Assembly: GCF_032854445.1 (NCBI RefSeq)
Contig: NC_088300.1
Span: 24,287,608 to 24,351,607 of the forward strand
Direction of reading: 5' to 3'
Origin: Liolophura sinensis
Taxonomy: Eukaryota > Mollusca > Polyplacophora > Chitonida > Chitonidae
Length of the DNA stretch: 64,000 nucleotides
In this document: piece by piece, positions 10,380 through 21,401 of the stretch
How positions within the stretch are numbered: position 1 is the first letter of the stretch
Layout: each line of letters starts with the position of its first letter
The notes under the pieces: generated by a model
Database searches by the model: none
What the model was told of the DNA's origin: nothing
Seen by the model: the letters and a program-made list of their open reading frames with translations, nothing else
Position numbers and translations under genes: made by a program

Positions 10380-12490
10380 GGCGTCAGAACGAGGCTTCTG
10401 ATGTAAGCGCTAATAGTTGCTAACCGGCAGACAACAACCAGCAGTCAGCATCAGCGTCTCACATGCTGTGATGATTAACAGTTTTGACACAAATCACGTG
10501 GGGTGACTGACATGATGTTCTTTGTTAAATCTGGCAATGGACACGTAATCACGCGTGTCGTCATGTTTGGTAACTGGGTAAAACTGTTTAAAAAAGGGTG
10601 TGAAAACAAAACGTTTAGCGTTTGTTCTGGCTCCTTCACTCTTTCTTGCAACCAAAGCATGGAAAACTGTAACAAACTTAAAATGAGTCTTTCTATTAAA
10701 AAATATTACTGAGCCCGGGACAGCCGTACGTAATTTTTTCCACATTTCTCGGCTGTGAGTTACATCCCGTCTGTTAGTGATGTGAGAGAATTTAACATGC
10801 TGTTAGCTATATATAGGGCCTAACTTCTTTTCACTTTTCAGCTCCATTGATTCTATGCTAAGAAAATGTCCAACAATTAGCCATTTACCTCAACCTTTCC
10901 ATGTTAAGTTTTACCTGAATCTTGCGGCACGACAGGTGTATATTCTTATACGTGTGTTTTACATTAATGACGTCAGCCAGGTTATATATGGTGTGGGGCA
11001 GTTACTTGGCTATTTTACCTAAGGAAAACCTAATTGAGTATTAGTAAAATATACAAGTTCAGGTATTGTTGCTACCGACCCATGACTCAGCGGCCATGCA
11101 CGGCAAATATTGTGTTAACTAGTTAACCGTGAAAACAAGTCAGAAGCCTTGTTCTAATTTGATTTATCTAAATAAATCCAGTCTGCATGCAAGATCTGAA
11201 ATGTCGCCCTCGAATGTGTATTAAACTCCTTGATCATAGCACGAATAACAGCACAATTTACGTCATCATTTCTTGTGTATACGCTTATCAGTATCACTAT
11301 AGTATAGGACATCTTATTCATCTGCAACGGATACATATACACTTTAGTACAACAACGAACTAGAAGTGAAGTTAAAATTTCATTTTAGTATGATATAATC
11401 GATGTTCGTAAATAAAGAAGTGATTTTTGTTCACTTCAGTAGGAAGTATGTCTTATGGAAGAAGTTGAAACCTTGTTATCTGCGTAGTAAACACATCTCA
11501 ACAGCAATGCACTCAACAGCAACATATTTAGTGCCAAGTATTCTACAGTTCTCTCCTCAGCTACATGTCGTGCATATTTTACACTTTTAATGATTTTATA
11601 GTTCGTTTCTATACAGAAATTTGTGCAGTCATCTGCGTGTTCGGATGATCGGAGATGCAATATACAGGATGTCCCAGAAGTCGCGCACCATCCTGATTTT
11701 CATTTTTTTTCTGTGTTTCAGATTTAATACTGATTTTAAATTTTTCTTCTCTTTCAGAGTTAATTATGGCTAACAAACTAACAGTACAAGAAAGTACGCC
11801 GTCAGTGTTATCGAATGCACAACCACGATTGGTCATTATGAATCCCGTTTTTGAGATGTGTAAGTTAAGCTGTTTGGACTTCTGTCGGTGCATTATTTAA
11901 ACAAAGAGCATTCTGTTGACTGCTTGTCACAAACGGCGTCTCCATGGAATATTCTGAATTACAATCCCTCTCTAAACAATAACCCCATGAATACAAGATA
12001 TGCGTATATAAACGATCGTGTTTCAATTGTCTTATTTCTGGGCAATCAAGTTGCTTTGTTTTTCAATCTTCCGGTGACAATTGATAGAATCGACTGTTTT
12101 CTGCTTCAGCATTTTAGCCCAACCCATATGGAGTATTGGAGAGTTTAGGCCAATCACTAGCTCTTTATAGGGCGCATTGCCCACCCTCCGATAATTTCAA
12201 AATAAGATTTATTTATTAATTAATTTATTTATTTACTTATTTTACTTACACCAAAATTTTGGTTTCATTTAAACAATAGCTATCGGCTTTATGGGCGGAG
12301 GAAGTCGGAGTAGTGTTGAAAACGTGCGTGGTGACGTTATATGCTTACGAACTTTCCCACATGCGACGTATTCTGTTATGTGTAAATAAAAGAAAATAAT
12401 GAGAGTGAGGGAAACTTCAAATTCCATGTTCGAGAATCAGGTCGGCGCACCGCCGTCGACCACTTGTTGCCATTAAGGCCGTTAAAAAAA
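10380..12490. other. No gene recognised
   Basis: AT-rich sequence with short ORFs only. Near 11650-11790 an ACAGGATGTCCCAGAAGTCG stretch followed by ATGGCTAACAAACTAACAG vaguely recalls a mariner end and HTH start, but the frame breaks at once. Nothing else is supported. Confidence 0.5.
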
Positions 12491-12495
12491 TCATG

Positions 12496-12575
12496 TCCGG
12501 AACTGGAATTGAACTCACGTTATGTGTGATCTAGGGATTAAAGGGAAGCACAGTAACCACTCGGTCATGATCCTC
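12496..12575 (-). repeat. tRNA-derived sequence (SINE head or tRNA pseudogene)
   Basis: The minus strand contains an A-box-like TGACCGAGTGGTTA, a B-box-like GAGTTCAATTCC about 45 bases later, and a run of seven T after it that could end RNA polymerase III transcription. The T and acceptor stems do not pair well, so this is not a functional tRNA. It differs from the common SINE in this window. Confidence 0.4.
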
Positions 12576-12731
12576 TCCCGCGATCGTGACAATTTAAATC
12601 TGAAGCTTCTGTGCTGAGTTTTTGCTGTGTGCTCTTCAGTTGCCAAGCACGACTCATGCACGACTATATTTGCAGATCTTTATGCAACATACATACAAAA
12701 ACTGCAAACTACAAAGTTCATGGCCAAAAAC

Positions 12732-12751
12732 CCCCCCCCCCCCAAAAAAAA
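12732..12751 (+). repeat. Poly-C/poly-A tract
   Basis: A run of about 14 C directly followed by about 8 A. Low complexity. The overlapping short ORFs are artefacts. Confidence 0.8.
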
Positions 12752-13415
12752 CGGCTTCTGTAGTCCAATTTATCAGAAAATGTCCGCTTTCCTCTCAAAA
12801 CCAGCCGACGTCATTTATTTCTAAACATACTAATGTATGTGTAATGTAAAGTTTTGTATAAGTGCTTTGATTTTGAACTTACGTTAAGAAAAGAAAACCA
12901 AAGTGTTTCAAGCTACCATGACTTTGAAAGAACATATACAGAGCAAAATAATACTATAGGTTTCCCTGGATGAAATGACTGCCGCAGGTGTTCATTTTGA
13001 TACAGTGCTAGTGACTTTATTATGCTGACAGTCATGTCGTAGCTGGTCGCCCAAATCTACTCAGAAAATTTGAATACTGGGGTTTCCATTTCATGTGGGA
13101 TACAAGAAGTCTCCTGGAGCGCAAACGAATCCTCGAGCGTAAACGAAAAAGAAGTCTTCAAACCAGCGAGAACGGTGGTGGATTCGACTTTTCACAACGT
13201 GGCAGGAATCACAATGTCGGATAAAAACTGATGCAGAGACTTTTGATATAACAGATATGAAGCTGTAATACGGTGCAGATGGTCGTCACGTTCCTCATTC
13301 CACCCAGAAAAGGACCAACAGCAGAACGTAAGTTTCTCCATCATCTTTCTTGCAGCGTTGCGTCAACCGCATTTACAATAGTGAAGTGTCTTCTATGACT
13401 GGTTCATTGACCACT

Positions 13416-13850
13416 GCCAGGCTGCTATTCAAGGTGCTATTCACACAAGTGCCCCCTGGCGTCAGAATCGGAAATTACTGGCATCACGTGATAGCCCGCA
13501 TTAATTGCCATTAATGTTCAAAGTATGATGTCTGTAGGTGCAGCATTAATGGAGATATGGGCCAGACTGCTATTCAGACTGCTATTCACAGAAGCGCCCC
13601 TGGTGTCATAATCGAAAATTATATGCATGACGTGAAAGCCCACATTAAGTGTCAATTATATACCAAGTATGATGTCTGTAGGTGCAGTATTAATGGATAT
13701 ATGGGCCATGCTGCTCTTCCGACTGCTATTCAAAGAAGCACCGTCTGGTGTCAGAATCGGGAATTTTTGGCATCAGGTGATAGCCCGCATTAAGTGTCAA
13801 TAATGTACCAAGTATAGTATCTGTATGTGCAGTTTTAGAGAAGATATAGC
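13416..13850. repeat. 144-bp tandem repeat, three copies
   Basis: Three degenerate copies start near 13416, 13561 and 13705 (period 144-145). Each contains GCTGCTATTCA, a CTGGTGTCAGAATCG-type block, TAGCCCGCATTAAGTGTCAA and AAGTATGATGTCTGTAGGTG. A 79-codon ORF over copies two and three is not conserved between units. The flanks are unrecognised. Confidence 0.9.
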
Positions 13851-14157
13851 CTAATAAATAATTTGTAGAAATAATGGCCTGTCCCCGTTGAATAGCTAAC
13901 CGTTAACTGTGAACCGAAGTTTAACTTCACGCACATTCATGGAACAGGCCTCATGCCCTGGCAAAACCATTGCGTTTATCCAATCGTGGCGAGTCACTTT
14001 TTTCTCATCACGTTTTCTTACAAGTAGAGTTATAACTAACCTTGCTAAACAATTTAGTACATCCCTTGTATAAGCGAGAATCATCTCAGCCTAATGTGTT
14101 ATCATGGCGACACTTTTTTTTAGCAAATCCTGGCTTAGAGTTTAACATTCAGACCAG

Positions 14158-15020
14158 TGTTATGTGAACGACTGCCGTCACCTTCTAAATCTAGTTTGCC
14201 ACTGTTTACATATGCTGAGTTCAGAGTCTGCTGTCTGCCTCTGCCTTAGAATGTTCCAGAATACCCTCAGTTCGGGGCCTGTTTGTTTACAAGTGTTCAG
14301 GAGTTTTCTTATTCTAGAAAATTCCACCAGTTTATATAAGACCTATGAAAGCAGGTCAAGGAGGAGAAAGGAGAATTATTGAGAGTTTGGATGCTTTCAC
14401 TGTGTATTACTTTAGTAGACCTTTTGTGCTGAATTTTGGTGTCTTTATAGCCTCTGGCTTTGTTATATCCTATCTCCACCGAGCACTTGTTCAGTCTGAA
14501 CTTGTATATTTAATTTGTGCTCTTGTGTACGCAGTGCTTATTAGTACACGGACCCTGTCTGTGGAATTTTGTGCATATTTCGTCATACACTCAGTTATAC
14601 TGTGGATTTTCCCTCTTTTGAATATTGCCTCTGTGCATTTTTAAGCATTGTGGAATATATGCGTCATTTTGGACTTGACAATATTGTACATGTAAGTACT
14701 TTAGTATTTGTATAGATACTGCTATCCTTTCTTGTTAAACTTAAGTACTTTAGTATTTGTAAAAGTCTTGTTATCTGTTCTTGTTAAACCTAATAAACTG
14801 TTGTAAAATAAAATCTGCTGGTTTTGTTTACTTTTTTTGTGCTAAACTGTCGTGTATTTTGAACAAGCCATCTCTTTATAATACAGACAGTTTGGGTCGA
14901 AACACCAGGAACTGGCTTCCTCGGGGTCAGCATTCTGTGACTGACATGCCTAGTGCCTTTGATATGGTATTGCAATGACGCCGCATTTTAAATGTGTTGA
15001 CGCTGGGACCAGTTGCTACA
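14158..15020 (+). mobile_element. Possible solo LTR
   Basis: About 860 bp starting TGTTATGTGAACG and ending GTTGCTACA. A TATATAA lies at 14333-14339 and AATAAA at 14792-14797, the layout of an LTR promoter and polyadenylation signal. GACCAGT occurs just before the start and again near 15008, but not where a clean target duplication should be. No internal coding region adjoins it. A 99-codon hydrophobic ORF at 14345-14644 lies inside and is probably chance. Confidence 0.35.
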
Positions 15021-16530
15021 AGCAGCGGTCGTCCTGGTATGGTTGAATTTGAAAGTGATGTTAACCCACCGTAAAAATGTCAGAGATAATTAATTTCTAC
15101 CGGAATTTGCACAAAAAAATTCAACAGCAATTCAAACAAAAACAACATTTAAAGGTATAAAATGTGTTGGATAACTAATGCACTTTAAAGAAAGTCTCTC
15201 TATTTTCAGAACTGTGAGCTACTGTATGATTGGATTCTCTGTCCAGAATGTTTGTGGGGTCACTGGTTAGTAACTTCCCTCCATGCAGAAGTCTTTAGTT
15301 TGATGAAGTGTGACAAAACTTTTTTCTGGGACTGCCTTTCTGCCGAATGCAGTTTTATCTTCCGCCAAACGATAAGCATCGTTTCCTACCTCCTTATGTC
15401 ATTTTATATTTGCCTGTTATGCTAATTGTTTGTTAAGTGGATGAAAACTAATATTCCGTCTCTCCAAGTTGCTCAAATATATATATGCATCTGTTATAGT
15501 GTTCACAGCAATATACAGTATAGTCTTTTCTAATGTAATCTGTGTGTAACAATTTCGTACACAAAATAGCGAAAGCAGTAGCGGTACTTTGTTGCAGTGC
15601 ATTACTCTCTGCATTTGAAAGTTTTATCTATATCACAAAGCTGAGTATTACAGTCAGTGCAAAGCTTTATTGCGCTTCTGTGACACTGAATATTTGGCAA
15701 GAGATTTGCCGGTAGCATGACAAATTGTCGTCACGGCCTTCCAAGGTTCGTCATTTCCTTTACAAGTTTTAGGACTCATAATATTCGTTGATATGTAGAG
15801 CAAAGCCATTGATAATCATAGATAGGGTATATCTAGTGAACTTCTTGTCTCTCCTATTTTACGTGTCATAACAGCTCCGCAACACTTCTTCAATCCTTCA
15901 TTCAATCAATCGTAAATAGTGGGTTCAATTCGGTGTTTGTCAGCGGTAAACTTTATGTGCTCCAGGGAAGCCTTTGCCGTCAATGTTCTTTGCTTCATCT
16001 GGAGTCATTTAATGTGTATTTTTCCGCAAATTAGACAGTTTTTCCCATAACGGATGGTACTGAAGTGACGATAAGTTGCGTACGTTGTTATAAAGTAGAA
16101 GCATCATAATTTTTTTCCCTGTTGGAGTACATGCACGCGCCAATTAGGACAGCATACATAGCCTCACAAGCAAATTGGCTAAACAATATCATCGCTAAAA
16201 ACAGTAAAGATTCTTCTTGGAAATATATTCGTATAGCTTTCCTCATTTTGACCGTGTGACCGTGGTTACAAGCCCGAGATTTGGTCCAAGCTTCTTGACT
16301 TTCACCTCTCTAGACTGAAGGGATATTGCCTCCAGCTAGGAGGTACAGACGGCATCGCATCCTGCTCTATAATCATTTTAAGCTACCCCATAGCGTGAAT
16401 GGGCTTACCAGCTTTGCATTGGAACCAGTCATCTCTAGGTTTCGAGTCCACGCCTCTATCCCTGGACTAAAACACTAAACCGAAATTCCCTCCATGCTTG
16501 AAGTAGACAGTGCCTGTTAAAGGAATCTAG
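15021..16530. other. No gene recognised
   Basis: AT-rich sequence with only short ORFs. A region around 16250-16460 has a GGTTTCGAGTCCACGCC block reminiscent of a B box but no convincing A box. Nothing further is supported. Confidence 0.5.
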
Positions 16531-16538
16531 TAGACAAA

Positions 16539-16900
16539 ATGTCAAAAGGGCATCAAACGCTATCAAGAAGGAATATGAAATGCGTTCGTCTTGAAATGGA
16601 GCTAGCGTCAACTGATTCTGCACTTTGTACTAGTTCCACTGAATACGGATATTCTCGTTGTGATGTTAGAAGGAAACATTTGCTAAGAACGGCTGACGCT
16701 CTCTGTGATGATCAACCTTTCACGGCGAAACACAAGACTAACAAGGCCAAATTTGTCTCAACTGTGAAACCCTCTACTGGCGGAAGCCTCGTTGTCACGA
16801 TCAGGATATCTCATGCACACTCTTCAAACGTTAAATAAACGTGCCGTGGCAGGGGAGCTTATGTTTGGTCCTGATTTGCAAGCAACAAAGAAGTTCAGCG
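16539..16900 (+). pseudogene. Diverged CIPC-like paralogue fragment with frameshift
   Basis: The frame from 16539 contains RRKHLLRTADAL, matching KKKRFLRTADAL in the last exon of the gene at 42-61 kb; the DNA also matches over about 30 bases. The following KSGLL coiled-coil block is absent in that frame. In the next frame, from about 16766, an open stretch ends VAGELMFGPDLQATKKFSG at a donor-like AGCG|GTAAG (16900), shared with 10297-10365 on the opposite strand. The segment is therefore an inverted relative of the 8-10 kb block. Protein identity rests on one short motif. Confidence 0.35.
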
Positions 16901-17936
16901 GTAAGTTAAATAGAAATTCGCCTCATTTAGCCACACTAATCCGATCTTAATTCACACGTTTGCAAGCAATTTATTCCTTCCCACTGAATTTCTTTCTATT
17001 TATTTCCATTGTTTGCTATTTATCCACTTATTACTCTGTTTTAATAAAATTGTATATTTACATAAAGCGTGTTGGCAAATGGGTGACAATTCTTGGGAAC
17101 ATCCTGTATCCACCATGCTTTGCACACTCACTAACAGAAAAGGACTGATTCACACTTGAGAATGAAACAGTGCTTTGGTTATTCATTGTTTATGAAAAGA
17201 AAGACGGATGTCACAAAGAACGGTAACTCTGCATAAGTGTTACATTCACTATACGAATACTGTAAATTAACAATATATATCAATGAAAATATTCCACGCT
17301 GCAGAAATAATACGATGAAATTGGCCGGTCACCAAATTGCCAGTGTCTTTTAAGTAAATTTTGTTCATACAATGTATGCTTGCCTTTTCGATACATTGTT
17401 TACTTTTCCGACAACTATCAGGGTGCGGTTTTATGCGGGGTTACAAAGTGGTGGTTTATGGGGTACATGGTGGAGGATCAAGGGTGCAGTGGGACACCCT
17501 GGCTTGTAGTCTGTCTTCTTACCTCCACACAAACTTTCATTTGATGATGCCTAAAACTTTGAACAATGTTTTAAAGACGTCCTATCCACTTGTAAATGGT
17601 TCATCTAATTTTTAACTTTGCTTATTTACCGTTCAATGCTTGCATTTTTCAATAATCCGAGGTTTACTTTGTGGGGTGTTTCATTTCATATGATTCATAC
17701 TTGATCCAAGATTTATCCTCTTAATTAATTTGTAAAACTTAAATGATAAGTGTATGTCATCTGCCTACCTTATCTAGGTAGGGTTTCTTTTCATTTTAAT
17801 GTGTACAGCAATTTTAACAGACTCATCATGTCATCATTCATACTGTAGAATAGAACTGTCTGATTTCATATTTAGTATTTCATTTTGTTGGAATATGGTA
17901 ACAAAAATGTGACTTTTGCGATTATAACTTACATCT

Positions 17937-18565
17937 TTGCAAATTTTACACATAAAATATACTGGCATTCTCCTTACAGCTCATGCGTCGCTCTCTACCT
18001 TTCGCTTTACATCACTGCCACAAATAGACAATCTTGACCCTCGGTCAAGTGAGACGCACGTAGGCTTGTTTGGTCTTAGCCTCATCACTTGTGTCCTCAC
18101 GCGGAACTATTTAATCAGCATCTTTGAGAGGCATTTAGAACTTGAGTTGGATAACATAACGAGATATATGGTTAACAACTTCTGTTTATTTGGAAACGAC
18201 GTTTCGGTATAGATACTAATACCGTTTTCAAGCGGTATCTATTAATATCTATATCGAAACGTCGTTTCCAAATAAACAGAAGTCATTAATCAGCATTCAT
18301 CCATAAAATTCATTCAGGTTTTGGTTAGAATCATGTTGTACATACTCTACATAAAGAGAATGCATGTGAATAAAGTATTATTGGAGACAAAGGTTGAGAA
18401 CGACTTTTTGTGTATCTTCCTGATCTCATCATCAAGACCCCAGTGACCTCGGCGATCTTCAAGATTTCTGAACAAAATGCACTATTGGGGGCAGTGATGT
18501 AAAGTGAAAGGTAAAGACCGACGCCTGTGCTATGAGAAGTATGGCACACTGGATGTATCTGATAT
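17937..18565. repeat. Nested inverted repeats (foldback element)
   Basis: Outer arms: about 17950-18020, containing CTTTACATCACTGCC, is repeated inverted at about 18475-18550 as GGCAGTGATGTAAAG, with similar flanking sequence. Translations of the arms are alike (LTAHASLSTFRFTSLP versus LIAQASVFTFHFTSLP). Inner hairpin: 18178-18224 pairs with 18233-18283 (ACTTCTGTTTATTTGGAAAC and its complement). No transposase is present. It is probably a non-autonomous foldback or MITE-type insertion. Confidence 0.8.
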
Positions 18566-18609
18566 GTTTTGCTTCTTGTTTTACCGTAATGTGATTTTTC
18601 CACAAAGCT

Positions 18610-18708
18610 GTGAATGGTTGTGGGTTTTTCAAGGGCTCTTCTGGGTGTCGTCGTATAGCGAAATATTCCTGAGTACGGCATAAAACACCAATCAAGAAAA
18701 TAAATAAA
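18610..18708 (+). repeat. SINE 3' fragment
   Basis: Ends with GAAATATTCCTGAGTACGGC, ATAAAACACCAATCAAG and an AATAAATAAAT tail, the same 3' end as the full copies at 46.4 and 49.2 kb. The tRNA-derived head is missing. Confidence 0.75.
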
Positions 18709-18712
18709 TTAT

Positions 18713-20190
18713 CTTAATGGAATTGTGACAGTATGTGCTGGTTGATTGTTGCACTATGTAATTTAAATCGTAATTCTGTAACTTCTGCACTACTAGTATA
18801 TACTTGCGTGTGAGGAGTCCAAAAATGCCCCAAACCAAGAGCAAATCAAAGGAGCGTCAGTTAGACGATTGTTTCCTAAAGCCTTATATGAGAAATAGCA
18901 AGATTCTGACCACAATGTTGGTCCCACCACTCGGACATCGGAGGCCGTGAGTGTTGTGGGAAAGGAACCAGGCCAGGCGCTTTACCTGTTCTGTTTTCTA
19001 ACAGTCCATGTTTGTGTTTACATGTCTCCCCCTATCTCAGAATTCAAAAATGGGAAACGTTTGACACTGAATGAGAAGGGTGAAATTGTTTTCAAGTAAA
19101 TGTAGCCTAAAATGAATAACACACTTGAAAAATGGAGATAGTTATCACTTTGTAGCTTAGGTGCACAGAGAGGTTCAATAGAGTCAATGTCAAACAACAT
19201 GCAATTCAGAATAAAGAAGGGATCTAACCCAACCAGATCATGGGAAATCACTCCTTTACATACAGCCCCCTACCAGAGTGTTAGGAGCAAGGCGGTCTGG
19301 GAAAATGTTACAATTTCAATTTCAAGGAAACTTAAAAAAAAATATGAACTTCACTAATCTGATTTTGATTTATTCATCAAAATATTTTAACAAAGCAAAT
19401 AATGAAATACGTAAAGATCTAATCTACGAAATAGGTTCATAAAACCCACCTTACTGTCAAAAAATTTGACTGTATTTAATTCAGTAAATAAAAAAATAAT
19501 GGTATTTTAAGGTACAGTTTCCAGTGGTCTTTCTCCTAGTGATTACTTTATCTGTACACCGCTTAGTGCCGATATCTATTTGACCACATCATATGTTCTT
19601 TAGTTTATGTTTAGTGTGTGGCCATAGTTACATATATTCACCTGTAAGGTCTGATTTCTATGGCCGAAAGGAAAGACCCCTAAACATCGAAGTAGTAATC
19701 ACTTAATAGACCACCTAAAACTGTGTATAAAGACACTTTCATTTTTTTTTTTTTTTTTAGATTTTTGTAAAGAGAGGTAAAGGCGTTCGAGCATTTGAAT
19801 CCTAAGGTAGGCTTTATGGACCAAACTATCAGAGTGTGTGATAGTTTTTCCAACTCTATCACGAATCGGTACTATACAAACTGTATGGTTATACATTTAT
19901 AGAGTTTGGTAAGCACTCACCATGAACCAAAACAAACCATTAAATGATATAAAACAAGATCACGATGCAAATCCATACAAACAGGCTTTAAAATAAAAGA
20001 AGCTAAAAAATGAAGACTCACCATACAGACAACTGAAAACTATGCGTAAAAATACTTTCATTTTTTTGTGTACGTTTTTTGAGTGTAAAAAGTCATTCAA
20101 AAACCTGACTTCTATAGTGGGCTTCATGAGCCATACTGACGGTAGCGAGAAACTCTGAGGTCACACCACCTTTTTTTCCTGTTGTTGATC
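18713..20190. other. No gene recognised
   Basis: AT-rich sequence with short ORFs only and a T(18) run near 19742-19759. The flanks of that run and about 20020-20110 share CTTTCATTTTTTT and a TATGGACCA/CATGAGCCATAC context, suggesting an old direct duplication. Confidence 0.4.
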
Positions 20191-20198
20191 AAAAGGAA

Positions 20199-20340
20199 GG
20201 ATTTTTTGTGAACATTATTTCCGTAATCATTTAGTTATGGATAAAAGGAGTTATTCCAACATTCAGTGTCGTCATAGAGTTGGAAAAACTCTTTTTATCC
20301 ATAACTAAATGATTACGGAAATAATGTTCACAAAAAATCC
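20199..20340. repeat. Near-perfect 142-bp palindrome
   Basis: The arm 20199-20250 (starting GGATTTTTTGTGAACATTAT) pairs with 20289-20340 over 52 bases with one mismatch. The loop itself contains TTCCAAC/GTTGGAA, extending the pairing inward. It abuts a reverse SINE at 20341. It could be a foldback MITE or a hairpin transcript source; no coding potential. Confidence 0.9.
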
Positions 20341-20520
20341 TTTTACGCCACACTCAAGAATATGCCATTTATACGACGGCGGCCAGCATTATGATGGGAG
20401 GAAACGGGGCTAAGCCCGGGGGGAACCCACGGCCATCCGCAGGTTGATGGCAGACCTTCCCACCTACGGTCAGTGAGGGAGACAGCATGAGCTAGACTTG
20501 AACTCACAGCGACATGACTC
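20341..20520 (-). repeat. SINE, reverse orientation
   Basis: Starts TTTTACGCCACACTCAAGAA and runs back through CAGGTTGATGGCAGACCTTC to TTGAACTCACAGCGAC, the complement of the SINE core and B box region. The A-box end is degraded. Confidence 0.8.
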
Positions 20521-21133
20521 TACTGTCTGTAAAAGTCATACCTGCCTAAAGTTTAGACAATTTCCACCAATCTGATACGAATCATGCACCCGTGCACCAA
20601 AACTGGCAGGCTGGAAGAGAAAAAAGACATTACACCCTTAAATACACGGAATTACATCCGTCCACTCACCAGAAACGGAGGTGCTAATAGGGTACTGATT
20701 CCATTTAGCCTATGTTGTTGTTTCGCTACTTATTTGTATCAAGCCTATTTTGCCACAAAACGTGAGCTCCCCCCCACCCCCCATCACTATAAGCTTTAAC
20801 ACGTCGATGGTCGATGTGCAGGGAGATATAAATTTTGCGATAGCACATCTATGTCTAGCTTGAAATAAATTTATTCCATACACGGCATACTTCTAGCTAC
20901 AGCCACATCCCATGTTTTGTGCTCGATCCTGTCAGTGTCAGTAACTAAGGTGGAGCCTGACTGGACCATGGACCATGCATATTTATGAAATACACTCCAG
21001 GGCTTTGAAGAGCTAATATGGATCAGTAAATCAAAGAAGACGATGTCGGATTATTTTATTTTATTTTAGAAATATTACATATTTTCTTAAATCACGCATG
21101 AGCTCAAGAAAAAGAAACAAAGATGAAGTGTAA

Positions 21134-21191
21134 GTCTGCGCACAAAAAGAACGCTTGCTCGCGATAAAAGCGAGCGCGATAAAGCAAGCAC
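21134..21191. repeat. Harbinger left terminal inverted repeat
   Basis: Begins GTCTGCGCACAAAAAGAACG. It matches the reverse complement of 24731-24788 over 58 bases with one difference (AAAAGCGAG versus AAAAACGAG). Confidence 0.95.
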
Positions 21192-21401
21192 TTGTAATGT
21201 TGTTCAGAATTTGCTTGTGCCGCACAAAAAGCACGCTAGCTTTATCGCGCCTGCGACGTCAAGCGACGCTTGGAAAGCGTAAAGAATCAAAAGTTAATTC
21301 TTTATCGCGAGCAAGCGTGTTTTTGGTGCCCCCCACATGTGTTGTCTAGTCACGATCTGGCAAGTGCAGTGTGTGTTTTCTCCTCTGACAGTCCGACCAA
21401 A

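Noticed and set aside
11655-11790. Mariner-like 5' end (ACAGGATGTCCCAGAAG) and start of a helix-turn-helix (MANKLTVQE)
   Set aside because: Only about ten residues fit before the frame is lost, and no matching terminal repeat could be placed with confidence; a weak partner near 17092-17110 is over 5 kb away.
14345-14644. 99-codon hydrophobic ORF as a membrane protein
   Set aside because: Lies inside an LTR-like block, is in AT/TTT-rich sequence, and has no conserved motif.
20199-20340. TTTCCGTAAT in the palindrome as another copy of the motif around the 28-31 kb gene
   Set aside because: Only about ten bases match (ATTATTTCCGTAATCA versus TGTCATTTCCGTAAT) and the TGTCA half is absent; not enough to link them.
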